Below are positions 1 through 7,471 of a stretch of DNA of 64,000 nucleotides, in pieces (the first letter of the stretch is position 1; every line of letters starts with the position of its first letter). The notes under the pieces were generated by a model. It was not told where the DNA came from. It ran no database searches and worked only from the letters and a program-made list of their open reading frames with translations. The stretch comes from Rufibacter roseus (lineage in GTDB: Bacteria; Bacteroidota; Bacteroidia; Cytophagales; Hymenobacteraceae), in assembly GCF_001647285.1 (NCBI RefSeq), contig NZ_LRML01000009.1, positions 124,001 to 188,000 on the forward strand, in the 5' to 3' direction. The translations under genes and the position numbers were made by a program.

Positions 1-694
1 CAGAAAACGAGTCATTTTCACGGTCTCTGCGCGGGCGGTCTTCAAAACGGTTGCCTCTGTCATTGTCACGGCGTTCGCCGCCACGGGAGAATCGGTTTTC
101 TTCACGGTCAGCACCGAAGCCTGGTTTCCGGAAGCCACCTTCTCTACGGTCACCACCGCGTGCTGGGCGGCTGTCGTCGTTGCGGTTGAAGCCACCGCGG
201 GCTGGACGGTAAGTATCACCTCCGCGCTCGCCACCTCTTGAAAAGTCTCCTTCTGGTCTGCGGCCTGGTATGTTTCCGTCGGCTCTGCGTGGAGGGTTGT
301 CATCGCCACGGCGAGGTCTTCTGCCAGATGGGCGGTCACCTCCTCTTGCCGGACGAGAATCATCTCCACGGCGGGCAGGGCGGTCATCACCTCCGCGTGC
401 GCGGAAATCAGAACGGTCGTTATTGCCTCTGTCTGGTCTATCAAATCCCCGAGCTGGGCGGAAGTCTCCACCCCGGCGATCGTTTTCTCTTCTAGGTGCT
501 CTTTCGCGGTCTTCGCGGCGGCTGTTTACTTCACCGTCTGCATCGTCTCTTCTGTTGCGGAAACCACCCTCTCGGTCGCCGCTTTCGGGGCGGTCAAAGC
601 GGGTGCCTCTGCCAAATACTTTTTTATCGCCGCCGGCGGAGTTTCCCCGCAGGCGGTTGTTGCCTTCTTGAGGCATATCTTCATTTCTAGCCAT
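1..694 (-). CDS. Partial gene: Arg/Gly/Asp-rich N-terminal extension, probably of an RluB-like pseudouridine synthase
   Basis: Read on the minus strand from the ATG at 692-694, the frame stays open for about 231 codons and runs off the window. All that is visible is a head made almost wholly of Arg, Gly, Asp, Pro and Asn, with a loose repeat (RPARGG then D/F and R/N) at about residues 80-190. Such disordered, RNA-binding-like heads precede the S4/RsuA-type pseudouridine synthase domain in many Bacteroidetes, and the gene after scpB is often rluB. I therefore infer a 23S rRNA pseudouridine synthase whose catalytic part lies outside the window. It begins 54 bases after the scpB stop, probably in the same transcript. 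The reading frame is clear. The function rests on context only, because no catalytic motif is in view. Plus-strand frames over the same bases are GC-rich mirror images. Confidence 0.6.
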   Translation of the reverse strand, partial: MARNEDMPQEGNNRLRGNSAGGDKKVFGRGTRFDRPESGDREGGFRNRRDDADGEVNSRREDRERAPRRENDRRGGDFRPARGFDRPDRGNNDRSDFRARGGDDRPARRGDDSRPARGGDRPSGRRPRRGDDNPPRRADGNIPGRRPEGDFSRGGERGGDTYRPARGGFNRNDDSRPARGGDRREGGFRKPGFGADREENRFSRGGERRDNDRGNRFEDRPRRDRENDSFS

Positions 695-748
695 GTTGTG
701 TTGAAAAATTGCAGTATCGCTACTGTATAAAGAAGTGTGTAATGCGGA

Positions 749-1312
749 TTATTGTGCGGCGGCTTCGCCGATGGTATTCTCTTCCGGCGCCAGGTCTCTA
801 AGCTGCGGAAGGTCTCTGAGGTGGTTCAGGCCAAAGTACTCCATGAATTTCTGGCTGGTGCCAAATAATACCGGACGGCCAATGGTATTTGCCTTGCCTT
901 TAATCTCCAGCAGGCCTTTTTCTAGCAGGCGCTGAATGGCGTAGTCGCAACTAACGCCTCTGATCTGCTCTACCTGAGAGCGGGTAATAGGTTGTTTGTA
1001 GGCAATAATTGCCAAGGTTTCCAGAGCAGAAGCAGAAAGCTTCTTCTTTGATTTGTGCTTGAGCAAAATGCTTACCGAATCTTGGTAAGCAGGTTTGGTT
1101 AAAAACTGATACCCACCCCCAATGGCATAAATCTGAAAAGCAAAAGCATCGGTAGAGAATTGAGCATTCAGCTGCTCAATTCCCTCCAATACATCACTCA
1201 CGCTCACCTCAATTACCAGCGCTTCAGAAAGGCATTTCTGCAGTTCCTCAATAGACACCGGTGAAGTGGCACAAAAAATCAGGGCCTGAAGATGGTTCAG
1301 TAACAGGTTCAA
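749..1312 (-). CDS. scpB: Segregation and condensation protein B
   Basis: ScpB is the winged-helix partner of ScpA that binds the Smc ATPase and helps condense and segregate the chromosome. The 187-residue product has the family length. The central stretch SASALETLAIIAYKQPITR (about residues 93-111), followed by IRGV and the GRPVLFGTSQKFMEYFGL segment (about 145-162), is typical of ScpB. The only usable start is TTG at 1312: an in-frame TGA lies shortly upstream inside the end of the DksA-like gene, and there is no early ATG. The gene follows the DksA-like gene by 17 bases and precedes the rluB-like gene by 54, so the three look like one operon. Identity is secure. The start codon is less so. 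Confidence 0.92.
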   Translation of the reverse strand: MNLLLNHLQALIFCATSPVSIEELQKCLSEALVIEVSVSDVLEGIEQLNAQFSTDAFAFQIYAIGGGYQFLTKPAYQDSVSILLKHKSKKKLSASALETLAIIAYKQPITRSQVEQIRGVSCDYAIQRLLEKGLLEIKGKANTIGRPVLFGTSQKFMEYFGLNHLRDLPQLRDLAPEENTIGEAAAQ

Positions 1313-1329
1313 ATTAGTATTCTGTTTAA

Positions 1330-1713
1330 TTAATCGATGCGATTCATTTTCGCCTCAATGGTGTGCTGCGTGTGCGGCACGGCCTTTAACCGCTCCTTAG
1401 GAATAAGTTTACCGGTTTTGATACATACCCCGTAGCTTCCGTTTCTGATGCGGATAAGGGCATTCTCTAACTGCTGAATAAACTTAAGCTGTCTTGAAGC
1501 TAATTGGTTTAAGCTTTCTTTCTCCTGGGTGTCTGCACCGTCTTCCAACACTTTAGAAGTAGAGGCGGTGTTATCAGTACCAGAGTCATTGCGTCTGCTC
1601 AACGTTTCCTTGATAAAGGCAACTTCCTTGCGGGCGTTGTTCAGTTTCTCAATGATTATTTCCTCGAATTCGTTCAACTCCTCCTGGGAATACCGTTGTT
1701 TTTCTTCACTCAT
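1330..1713 (-). CDS. DksA/TraR-family RNA polymerase-binding protein
   Basis: A 127-residue member of the DksA/TraR family, which enters the RNA polymerase secondary channel and, with ppGpp, adjusts rRNA and amino-acid promoters. The N-terminal half is a charged coiled coil (EELNEFEEIIIEKLNNARKE, then the QLKFIQQLENALIRIRNG helix). The C-terminal part, NGSYGVCIKTGKLIPKERL then PHTQHTIEAK, aligns with the DksA zinc-finger region but keeps only one of the four zinc cysteines, as is usual for Bacteroidetes versions. The acidic coiled-coil tip is replaced by a Ser/Thr/Asn-rich stretch. It lies directly upstream of scpB. In several Bacteroidetes a gene of this type sits between ileS and lspA, whereas here those two genes are adjacent and 40 kb away. 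Confidence 0.85.
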   Translation of the reverse strand: MSEEKQRYSQEELNEFEEIIIEKLNNARKEVAFIKETLSRRNDSGTDNTASTSKVLEDGADTQEKESLNQLASRQLKFIQQLENALIRIRNGSYGVCIKTGKLIPKERLKAVPHTQHTIEAKMNRID

Positions 1714-2052
1714 GGCTGTACTGTTAGTAACGGGTTTGTATAGTTTGTTAGTTTAATTTAATGCGGTTTAGCTTAACTGAGTTCCCTAGTTTAAAGTAAG
1801 TCCCCCTGCCGCAGCACCGCTGTAGTAGTAATTTGGTACTCAATAGAGAGGCTTTTTCAAGAAAAATCCCTCCTAATTTTGCGCAAAAATACAGTTATTA
1901 TTTCTTAAAACTATGCAGACAGTCAAAATGATAGCTGAATTTTACAATTACATAGCTTTATCTTAACAGAACCTGATCCTTTTTTGAGCCTACGCCCATC
2001 AGTGAGGTTTGGCATCATTTATGAATTAATGGTAGCACCAATGTTTACTACC
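1714..2052. other. Intergenic region between divergent genes
   Basis: This 339-base spacer separates the DksA-like gene (minus) from the small barrel protein (plus). It must hold both promoters. A TAATTTTG at 1874-1881 fits the Bacteroidetes -7 box in the plus direction, and a CAAAAATA at 1884-1891 gives TATTTTTG in the minus direction, but neither has a clear -33 partner. I see no gene, RNA or palindromic element here. Confidence 0.3.
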
Positions 2053-2589
2053 ATGAAAAAAGCACTTCTCTTTCTGTTCATATTCTTTGCCGCTATAGGT
2101 TTGAATCCCTCAGCCAGTGCACAACAAGTTACAATAAAGGCTAATATTTTGAGCCCAGTAGTGAAGACAGGTTCCTTTTTTGCCGAATACGCTGTCTCGC
2201 CCAACCTAAGCGCTCAGTTAGGTTATTTTCAGTCAGGCATTAAAATAAAGGAGACCAGCTTTGATGGCTTTGGCCTTACCCCTGAGGTGCGCTATTTTTT
2301 TAGTGGTCAGGCTCCGTCTGGTTTGTATGGCGCTGGCTATGTGCGCTACCAAAACTTTGACCTCACCCGCCAAGACACCCAATCCAAAGGCTCTCTTACT
2401 TCTTTTGGCGCCGGCGGCCTACTGGGCTATCAGCTGATCATTGGGAAGCATTTTGTCATTGATGCCTTTGCTGGGCCTGGTTTTAATGCCGCCAATGTGA
2501 ACGGCGGCAACAGTGAAAAAGACTTTAACCTGGGCACTTTCAGCGGCTTTAGCCCGCGTGGAGGACTGTCTGTAGGCATTGCGTTTTAG
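2053..2589 (+). CDS. Small outer-membrane beta-barrel protein
   Basis: The product has 178 residues from the ATG at 2053, which places a signal peptide (MKKALLFLFIFFAAIGL to ASAQ, about 22 residues) at the N terminus. Longer in-frame starts upstream (ATG at 2041, TTG at 1984) would bury the signal. The mature part alternates polar and hydrophobic residues and is rich in Gly and aromatic residues (AQLGYF, GLTPEVRYFF, GLYGAGYVRYQNF, FGAGGLLGYQL, IDAFAGPGFN). It ends in Phe, as an eight-strand porin-like barrel would. Such DUF3575/OMP_b-brl-like proteins are common in Bacteroidetes envelopes, and a specific role cannot be given. It faces ribH and shares a bidirectional terminator with it. Confidence 0.7.
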   Translation: MKKALLFLFIFFAAIGLNPSASAQQVTIKANILSPVVKTGSFFAEYAVSPNLSAQLGYFQSGIKIKETSFDGFGLTPEVRYFFSGQAPSGLYGAGYVRYQNFDLTRQDTQSKGSLTSFGAGGLLGYQLIIGKHFVIDAFAGPGFNAANVNGGNSEKDFNLGTFSGFSPRGGLSVGIAF

Positions 2590-2616
2590 CGTTGTTTTTC
2601 TGAAAGTAAGCCAAAA

Positions 2617-2650
2617 ACAAAGGCCAGCCGAGTTACCGGCTGGCCTTTGT
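2617..2650. terminator. Bidirectional terminator hairpin
   Basis: A perfect 14-bp stem (2617-2630 with 2637-2650) and a 6-base loop lie between the convergent barrel-protein gene and ribH. The stem core is AGGCCAGCCG with A/T ends on both sides, so it can serve both strands. Confidence 0.8.
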
Positions 2651-2670
2651 TTTGAAAGAAATCTCTTCGC

Positions 2671-3153
2671 TTAGCTAAAAAGACCCACCATTTGAATGGC
2701 AGTTACTGCGGCCTCCACTCCTTTGTTGCCGTGTTTTCCGCCGGCGCGGTCCCAGGCCTGTTGCTCATCATTGGTGGTGACCAGACCAAATATAACGGGC
2801 TTATTGAACTTCAACCCTACCTGAGTCAGGCCTTGGGCTACGGCATGGCAGATGTAATCATCGTGCTTCGTTTCGCCTTTGATCACTACACCCAGTGCGA
2901 TAACGGCATCTATTTCATAGCTCTGGGCTAGCAGCTGAGCCCCCAGCGTAAGTTCAAAAGAACCTGGCACTGTGTTGCGGTGAATATTTTCTGCCTTTGC
3001 CCCGTGTTTGATCAGCGTGTCATAGGCACCGTGGCATAGCGTGTCAGTTATTTCTTTGTTCCATTCTGCTACTACCAACCCAAATTTTTTACCTGAAATG
3101 TCAGGAAGGTTGTCTGAATTATAATCGCTTAGATTTTTAAGGGCGCTTGCCAT
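2671..3153 (-). CDS. ribH: 6,7-dimethyl-8-ribityllumazine synthase
   Basis: RibH makes the lumazine precursor of riboflavin from a pyrimidinedione and dihydroxybutanone phosphate, and forms an icosahedral or pentameric cytosolic assembly. The 160-residue product matches the family in length and shows its signature sites: the VVAEWNKEIT start of the core, PGSFELTLGAQLL (about 63-75), the GVVIKGETKHDDYI loop with its catalytic-site His, and KPVIFGLVTTNDEQQAWDRAGGKHGNKG near the end. It starts with ATG at 3153. An upstream copy of the palindromic element (3195-3232) and the terminator of the TPR gene separate it from its neighbour. No FMN riboswitch is visible upstream. Confidence 0.97.
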   Translation of the reverse strand: MASALKNLSDYNSDNLPDISGKKFGLVVAEWNKEITDTLCHGAYDTLIKHGAKAENIHRNTVPGSFELTLGAQLLAQSYEIDAVIALGVVIKGETKHDDYICHAVAQGLTQVGLKFNKPVIFGLVTTNDEQQAWDRAGGKHGNKGVEAAVTAIQMVGLFS

Positions 3154-3194
3154 CTTGCTGTAGGTTAGGGAAAATGAATCCTGATCTTAGTCTT

Positions 3195-3232
3195 GGTTTT
3201 AGGCTGATTTGCTAAAAACGAGCCGGAAACGG
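3195..3232. repeat. Palindromic element copy 1
   Basis: A degenerate copy with arm GGTTTTAGGCTGATTTGC facing arm CCGTTTCCGGCTCGTTTTT (read as reverse complement). It sits in the leader region of ribH, between that start codon and the terminator of the TPR gene. Confidence 0.55.
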
Positions 3233-3253
3233 TTCTACGCAAATTTGCATAAA

Positions 3254-3298
3254 AAAGCGGAGCAGCGGCCTAAATAAATTAGGTTGCTGCTCCGCTTT
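3254..3298 (-). terminator. Terminator of the TPR gene
   Basis: A 20-bp stem with two G-U pairs (3254-3273 with 3279-3298) starts 23 bases beyond the TPR stop. Read on the minus strand, the stem is followed by a run of T, as in an intrinsic terminator. Confidence 0.8.
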
Positions 3299-3320
3299 AC
3301 TTTATTTCTTTGTGCAGGAA

Positions 3321-4025
3321 TTAGTTAGCTAATTCTTCGGCCCGAGCCTTGAATTTTTTAGCGTCGTTCACTTCCTGACTTACAGGGTAGTTCTCAATAA
3401 TACGGCCATACACCTCAGCGGCTTCGGCATTTTTGTTAGCGGTCTCCAGAGCCAAAGCGGCTTTCATGAGGTACTGCGGCGAAAAATAATCGTTGGCTTT
3501 GTGTTCAGCAGCTTTGGTATACAACTCAGCGGCCTCTTCGGCTTTTCCTAGCTCTAACTGGGCATCACCTTGAAGGCTATAAGCACGGGCCTGAAGCAAC
3601 AAATCATCAGATTTGAACTCCTCTAAATAATTCAGAGCCTCTTGGAACTGACCTTGCTTTAACAAGGCTATACCAGCGTAGAAGTTTGCAAGGTTACCTG
3701 CTTTGGTGCTACCGTACTCATCGGCAATTTTCTTGAAGCCGGCATACTGGCCGTCACCATTGATGGCTTTATTCAACGAGTCAGCCTCTAAATAATATTC
3801 TGCCTGAAACATAGCAGCCAGCGCTTCTTCGTTCTGATTCTGGCGGTTCTGGTAAAACAGGAAACCACCCACCACAGCGGCAGCTATGGCCACAAAAATC
3901 CCGATCAGCAAATTCTTGTGACGGGTCACAAAATCCTCCGACCCTCCTACAAGGCGATCAGCCAGGGCATCTGGGTTTTCCACTAGCTCTAAGTCGCTCT
4001 CTTGCTTCATTGTTTTAATTGACAT
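3321..4025 (-). CDS. Membrane-anchored tetratricopeptide-repeat protein
   Basis: The 234-residue product has a short cytoplasmic N-terminal part, one transmembrane helix (NLLIGIFVAIAAAVVGGFLFY, about residues 38-58) and a soluble domain of TPR-like helix pairs, for example AGIALLKQGQFQEALNYLEEF, ARAYSLQGDAQLELGKAEEAAELYTKAAEH and MKAALALETANKNAEAAEVYGRII. The plan of one N-terminal anchor plus periplasmic TPRs resembles the YfgM/AncA type linked to secretion quality control. This is analogy only. A gene of this kind commonly precedes ribH in Bacteroidetes. The ATG at 4025 is used, and a second Met five codons later (4010) is equally possible. Confidence 0.75.
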   Translation of the reverse strand: MSIKTMKQESDLELVENPDALADRLVGGSEDFVTRHKNLLIGIFVAIAAAVVGGFLFYQNRQNQNEEALAAMFQAEYYLEADSLNKAINGDGQYAGFKKIADEYGSTKAGNLANFYAGIALLKQGQFQEALNYLEEFKSDDLLLQARAYSLQGDAQLELGKAEEAAELYTKAAEHKANDYFSPQYLMKAALALETANKNAEAAEVYGRIIENYPVSQEVNDAKKFKARAEELAN

Positions 4026-4119
4026 CAGTAAGTATAAAAATAATATTAAATGCTGCTACACAAAGCCTTGCCCGCTGAACCCCAAATATCTCTGGTGCGT
4101 TCCCCGCCTGGCAGCTTTT

Positions 4120-5151
4120 TTAGACCATCACGTACGGATAGTCTTTTTCTACATATATATCTGTGTATAATTCTTCAGGCTCTGGGTAAGGAGAGTTTTC
4201 TGCAAATTCCACTGATTCCTGCACCTGCGCCTTGATTTTAGCATCAATTTCTTCCAGTTCCTGCTCAGTGGCGAATTTATTCTCCAGAATGGTGTAACGC
4301 ACGCTCTCAATAGGATCTTGGTTACGGTAGTTCTCCAGTTCCTCTTTGGTGCGGTACTTAGCCGGGTCAGACATAGAGTGGCCTTTGTAACGGTAAGTTC
4401 TGAACTCTAGGAAGGTTGGACCTTCACCGGCGCGGGCACGCTCAGCGGCACGGGCTACAGCATCATGCACATCTTCGCAACGCATGGCGTTTACCGGCTC
4501 AGATGGCATGTCATAGCTCAAACCTAATTTATACAGATCAGTTACGTTTGAGGTGCGTTGTACAGAAGTACCCATGGCGTAACCGTTGTTCTCTACTACA
4601 AAGATTACCGGCAGTTTCCATAGCATGGCCATGTTGAAAGCCTCATGTAAAGCACCTTGGCGTACGGCACCGTCGCCCATGTAAGTAATACACAGGTTAC
4701 CGGTTTTGTTGTATTTCTCGGCAAACGCCAAACCAGCACCTAGCGGCACCTGAGCGCCTACAATACCGTGGCCGCCCACAAAGTTTACTTCTTTATCAAA
4801 AATGTGCATGGAGCCACCTTTGCCTTTTGAGCAACCGGTAGCCTTGGCAAAAAGCTCGGCCATAACCGCGTTTGGCGAAGTGCCTAGCCCCAGTGGGTGT
4901 GCGTGGTCACGGTAAGCGGTAATCCATTTATCGTCTTTGGTAAGGGCGGTGATAGCTCCAGCCGCACATGCTTCTTGCCCAATATATAAGTGGCAAAAAC
5001 CTTTTATTTTCTGCTGACCATATAACTGGCCTGCTTTTTCCTCAAATTTGCGCATGAGTTGCATCATCTCATACCAGCGCAGGTAGGTCTCTTTTGAAAA
5101 TGAAGGGGCACCTTTTACCTTTGTCTTCTTCGCTGCTTTCGCGTCCGCCAT
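4120..5151 (-). CDS. pdhA: Pyruvate dehydrogenase E1 component, alpha subunit
   Basis: PdhA is the thiamine-diphosphate-binding half of the E1 heterotetramer that decarboxylates pyruvate and passes the acetyl group to E2. The 343-residue protein shows the TPP site from GDGAVRQGALHEAFNMA through VVENNGYAMGT (about 158-197), the AYRDHAHPL and KGKGGSMHIF segments of the substrate channel, and YRYKGHSMSDP, the phosphorylation-loop equivalent. A short Lys/Ala-rich head (about 15 residues) precedes the domain. The beta subunit is not in the window. TACGTTTG at 5183-5190, about 30 bases upstream, is a plausible -7 box. It is transcribed divergently from recF. Confidence 0.96.
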   Translation of the reverse strand: MADAKAAKKTKVKGAPSFSKETYLRWYEMMQLMRKFEEKAGQLYGQQKIKGFCHLYIGQEACAAGAITALTKDDKWITAYRDHAHPLGLGTSPNAVMAELFAKATGCSKGKGGSMHIFDKEVNFVGGHGIVGAQVPLGAGLAFAEKYNKTGNLCITYMGDGAVRQGALHEAFNMAMLWKLPVIFVVENNGYAMGTSVQRTSNVTDLYKLGLSYDMPSEPVNAMRCEDVHDAVARAAERARAGEGPTFLEFRTYRYKGHSMSDPAKYRTKEELENYRNQDPIESVRYTILENKFATEQELEEIDAKIKAQVQESVEFAENSPYPEPEELYTDIYVEKDYPYVMV

Positions 5152-5182
5152 ATCTTATGTCTGTTGTTCGTAAGGATTAAAT

Positions 5183-5190
5183 CAAACGTA
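5183..5190 (-). promoter_or_regulatory. Candidate -7 box for pdhA
   Basis: On the minus strand this reads TACGTTTG, matching the Bacteroidetes TAnnTTTG -7 consensus. A start about 7 bases downstream would give a leader of about 25 bases. No clear -33 TTTG is seen. Confidence 0.35.
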
Positions 5191-5230
5191 CGGAATTTCA
5201 AATATTGCCATTCAACTGCTGAATTAGCGA

Positions 5231-5238
5231 TAGTTTTG
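5231..5238 (+). promoter_or_regulatory. Candidate -7 box for recF
   Basis: TAGTTTTG matches TAnnTTTG, with a possible TTG at 5205-5207 as the upstream element. The predicted leader of recF would be about 45 bases. Confidence 0.35.
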
Positions 5239-5291
5239 TTCCGTAAGGCATTATAACATGCGAAATTAAGTAAAAATCTGGAAACAAGTTC

Positions 5292-6407
5292 ATGCTCCTC
5301 GAAAATCTACACTTACTGCACTTTAAGAATTACGAGGAAGCCACTCTGCCTTTTTCAACGCACATTAATTGCTTTATAGGCGACAACGGCAGCGGCAAGA
5401 CCAATCTGCTGGATGCTATTTATTATCTATCGCTTACTAAAAGTGCCTTTACCGCCTCAGATTTGCAGAATATCAAAGAAGGCGAGGACTATTTTATTGT
5501 GCGGGGCCGCTTTAAGAATGAAGAGAAAATGAGTGCCGTGCAGTGCTATGTGAAGCTGGGGCAGAAAAAAATCATCACGCTTAACAAAACACCCTATGAG
5601 CGGGTGAGCGAGCACGTGGGCAAATTTCCGGTGGTGCTGATTTCACCGTATGACACTGATTTGATCAGGGAAGGCAGCGAAGAGCGCCGCAAGTTCTTTG
5701 ACAGCCTGATGGCCCAGCTGGACCACACCTACCTAGACCTGCTTATCCAATACACTTACGTGCATAAGCAGCGAAACTCTCTGCTTAAGCAGTTCTACGA
5801 GAAAAATTACGTAGACAAAGAGTATCTGCAGGTGCTGGATGAGCAGCTGATGCCTTTGGGCACCGAACTAAGCATACGCCGAGCATCATTTCTGGAGCAG
5901 TTTGAGCCGGTGTTTCAGCGCCATTACCAGCACCTGTCTGGTTCTTCAGAAGTAGTAACGCTTGATTACCAAAGCCAGCTCATCAGGCAGAACTATGCCT
6001 ATCTGCTAGACCAGAGCCAACGCAAAGACCTTGTGCTGCAGCGCACCACCGTAGGGCCGCACAAAGATGATTTTGTGTTCTTGATGGACGGCAAAAGCGT
6101 GAAGAACTTCGGCTCACAAGGCCAGCAGAAAAGCTACGTCATTGCCCTGAAACTGGCGCAGTTTGAGGTGCTGGCTCAGAAAAACGGTCAAAAACCGCTC
6201 CTGCTGCTAGATGATATTTTTGACCGGCTGGACCAGAAACGCATTGAGCAACTCATGCAGCTGGTGGCCAACAACACCTTCGGCCAAATTTTTCTCACCG
6301 ACACCCACTTAGACCGCACCGACGCCATTCTGCAGCCCCTGTCAAACAACATCCGGAGGTTCAGAATTTCTGAAGGAAAAGCCGAGACTATTGACGATGA
6401 ATGTTAG
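5292..6407 (+). CDS. recF: DNA replication and repair protein RecF
   Basis: RecF is an SMC-like ATPase that, with RecO and RecR, loads RecA onto gapped DNA at stalled forks. The 371-residue protein starts with ATG at 5292 and carries a Walker A motif GDNGSGKTN (residues 30-38), the HKQRNSLLK segment after the Walker A domain, a signature-like GSQGQQKSYVIALKLAQ and the Walker B plus D-loop LLLLDDIFDRLDQKR. Length and layout are normal. In many bacteria recF sits by dnaA/dnaN. Here it is paired with a DUF721 gene, as is frequent in Bacteroidetes. Confidence 0.97.
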   Translation: MLLENLHLLHFKNYEEATLPFSTHINCFIGDNGSGKTNLLDAIYYLSLTKSAFTASDLQNIKEGEDYFIVRGRFKNEEKMSAVQCYVKLGQKKIITLNKTPYERVSEHVGKFPVVLISPYDTDLIREGSEERRKFFDSLMAQLDHTYLDLLIQYTYVHKQRNSLLKQFYEKNYVDKEYLQVLDEQLMPLGTELSIRRASFLEQFEPVFQRHYQHLSGSSEVVTLDYQSQLIRQNYAYLLDQSQRKDLVLQRTTVGPHKDDFVFLMDGKSVKNFGSQGQQKSYVIALKLAQFEVLAQKNGQKPLLLLDDIFDRLDQKRIEQLMQLVANNTFGQIFLTDTHLDRTDAILQPLSNNIRRFRISEGKAETIDDEC

Positions 6408-6427
6408 CAGGGAACAGTTATCAGTAA

Positions 6428-6539
6428 ACAGTGAGCAGTTAGCAATTTATAGTTATCAGCAAACAAGTTCATCTGCACGTTTTCTGCAGGGAAACTATTG
6501 ATTTAATAACATTAAGGATAACTGATAACTGCTCACTGT
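6428..6539. repeat. Inverted repeat with AACTGATAAC-like short repeats
   Basis: After the recF stop, a stretch rich in CAGTTATCAG/AACTGATAAC words contains a perfect 14-bp inverted pair (6428-6441 with 6526-6539, arm ACAGTGAGCAGTTA) enclosing about 84 bases. Related words recur at about 15143-15200. I see no gene in 6408-6704. The rest is AT-rich and leads into the DUF721 gene. Confidence 0.5.
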
Positions 6540-6704
6540 TACAGGCCGTAAACAAAAAAAGGTGAATTGTGCGTATCTTGGGGATAAGTTGCGTGGATAA
6601 ATTCATTTCCCTAAACCCAATTTTACCCATTTTAAAACGCCTAATTTAGCGCTGTAGAATTTGTATTCACTCATTCGCACAGTCATTCCTTCACTCATTA
6701 CACT

Positions 6705-7031
6705 ATGTCCCTGCGTCCGCTAAACCCCAGAAGTCCGTTCATGCGCAAAGCTGATACCATCAGCTTGAAAGACAGCATTGAGTCTATGCTGAAGGCGTAT
6801 AAATTGAATGGGAAGCTGAGTGAGGTGCAACTGGTGAGTTCTTGGGAAAAGATTATGGGCAAGGCCATTGCGCTTAAGACCCAGGAGGTGTTTGTGCGCA
6901 ACCGTAAATTGTTCGTGCGCCTTACTTCGGCCCCGCTGAAGCACGAGCTGAACATGGCCAAAGCCAAGGTGGTGTCTCTTATTAACTCTGAGATGGGCGA
7001 ACAGGTAATTGACGAGGTTGTTTTTCTGTAG
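6705..7031 (+). CDS. DUF721 family protein (DciA-like)
   Basis: A small basic protein of 108 residues. After a short head, ISLKDSIESMLKAYKLNGKLSEVQLVSSWEKIMGKAIA matches the start of DUF721 (the DciA fold), followed by the KTQEVFVRNRKLFVRLTSAPLKHELNMAKAKVV core and a C terminus VIDEVVFL. In other bacteria DciA recruits and loads the replicative helicase DnaB in place of DnaC. Bacteroidetes copies are short, domain-only versions, and pairing with recF fits a replication or repair role. A palindromic element begins five bases after its stop. Confidence 0.8.
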   Translation: MSLRPLNPRSPFMRKADTISLKDSIESMLKAYKLNGKLSEVQLVSSWEKIMGKAIALKTQEVFVRNRKLFVRLTSAPLKHELNMAKAKVVSLINSEMGEQVIDEVVFL

Positions 7032-7035
7032 ATTT

Positions 7036-7074
7036 CTGTTTCAGCGCCATTTTCTGGAAAACAGGTCAAAAACA
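7036..7074. repeat. Palindromic element copy 2
   Basis: Arms CTGTTTCAGCGCC and, from the other side, TGTTTTTGACCTGTTTTCC. It lies five bases after the DUF721 stop codon. The left arm is degenerate. Confidence 0.55.
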
Positions 7075-7140
7075 TTCACACAATTTATAGGTGACAGCTG
7101 CACTTGCCTTTTTTTGTAACTACCAGTTACTAAAAATATT

Positions 7141-7203
7141 GGGAACGCCATGACCGGCAGGTGTAAACATCCCCCCTTCGCCCCCTTCAAAGGGGGAATC
7201 TGC
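7141..7203. repeat. Solo end of a MITE-like repeat
   Basis: This block (GGGAACGCCAT at its left edge, GTGTAAACATCCCCCC in the middle, AGGGGGAATCTGC at the right) is nearly identical to 46548-46606, the right end of a 274-bp inverted-repeat element. Here only one end is present. I see no gene between 7032 and 7471. Confidence 0.7.
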
Positions 7204-7369
7204 GTTTGGCAAGCGTAATTGATGCCTTCTGCTGTTTGAAGTCTTCCGTAGGGTGACTTCAAACCGAAAATGAATCAGTAGGAACTCCGTTCCGGCCAAG
7301 TGGCAAAATCTTACCTATGGAATAACTGCCAATGTCTGGAGCTGCTTTTGCTCCGTGGAGGCAGGAAGT

Positions 7370-7421
7370 CGGAGTCCTCCATTTCCATTATAAATCCGGA
7401 GTCGCCCTACGGAGGACTCCG
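7370..7421. repeat. Inverted repeat in the fuconolactonase 3' region
   Basis: Perfect 11-bp arms CGGAGTCCTCC (7370-7380) and GGAGGACTCCG (7411-7421) enclose 30 bases that include a third related word, CCGGAGTCGCCCTACGG. The segment 7238-7440 looks like decayed dispersed-repeat material rather than a gene. It lies downstream of the minus-strand fuconolactonase gene. Confidence 0.55.
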
Positions 7422-7471
7422 AACAGCGGACGGCGAAAGGTAATGCTCCACAGGAATCTGCGAAGCATCAA

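Noticed and set aside
238-690. Plus-strand open frames over the window start
   Set aside because: They are mirror frames of the Arg/Gly-rich minus-strand gene: GC-rich, with Arg/Pro/Ser-biased translations and no start context. The minus frame is continuous to the edge.
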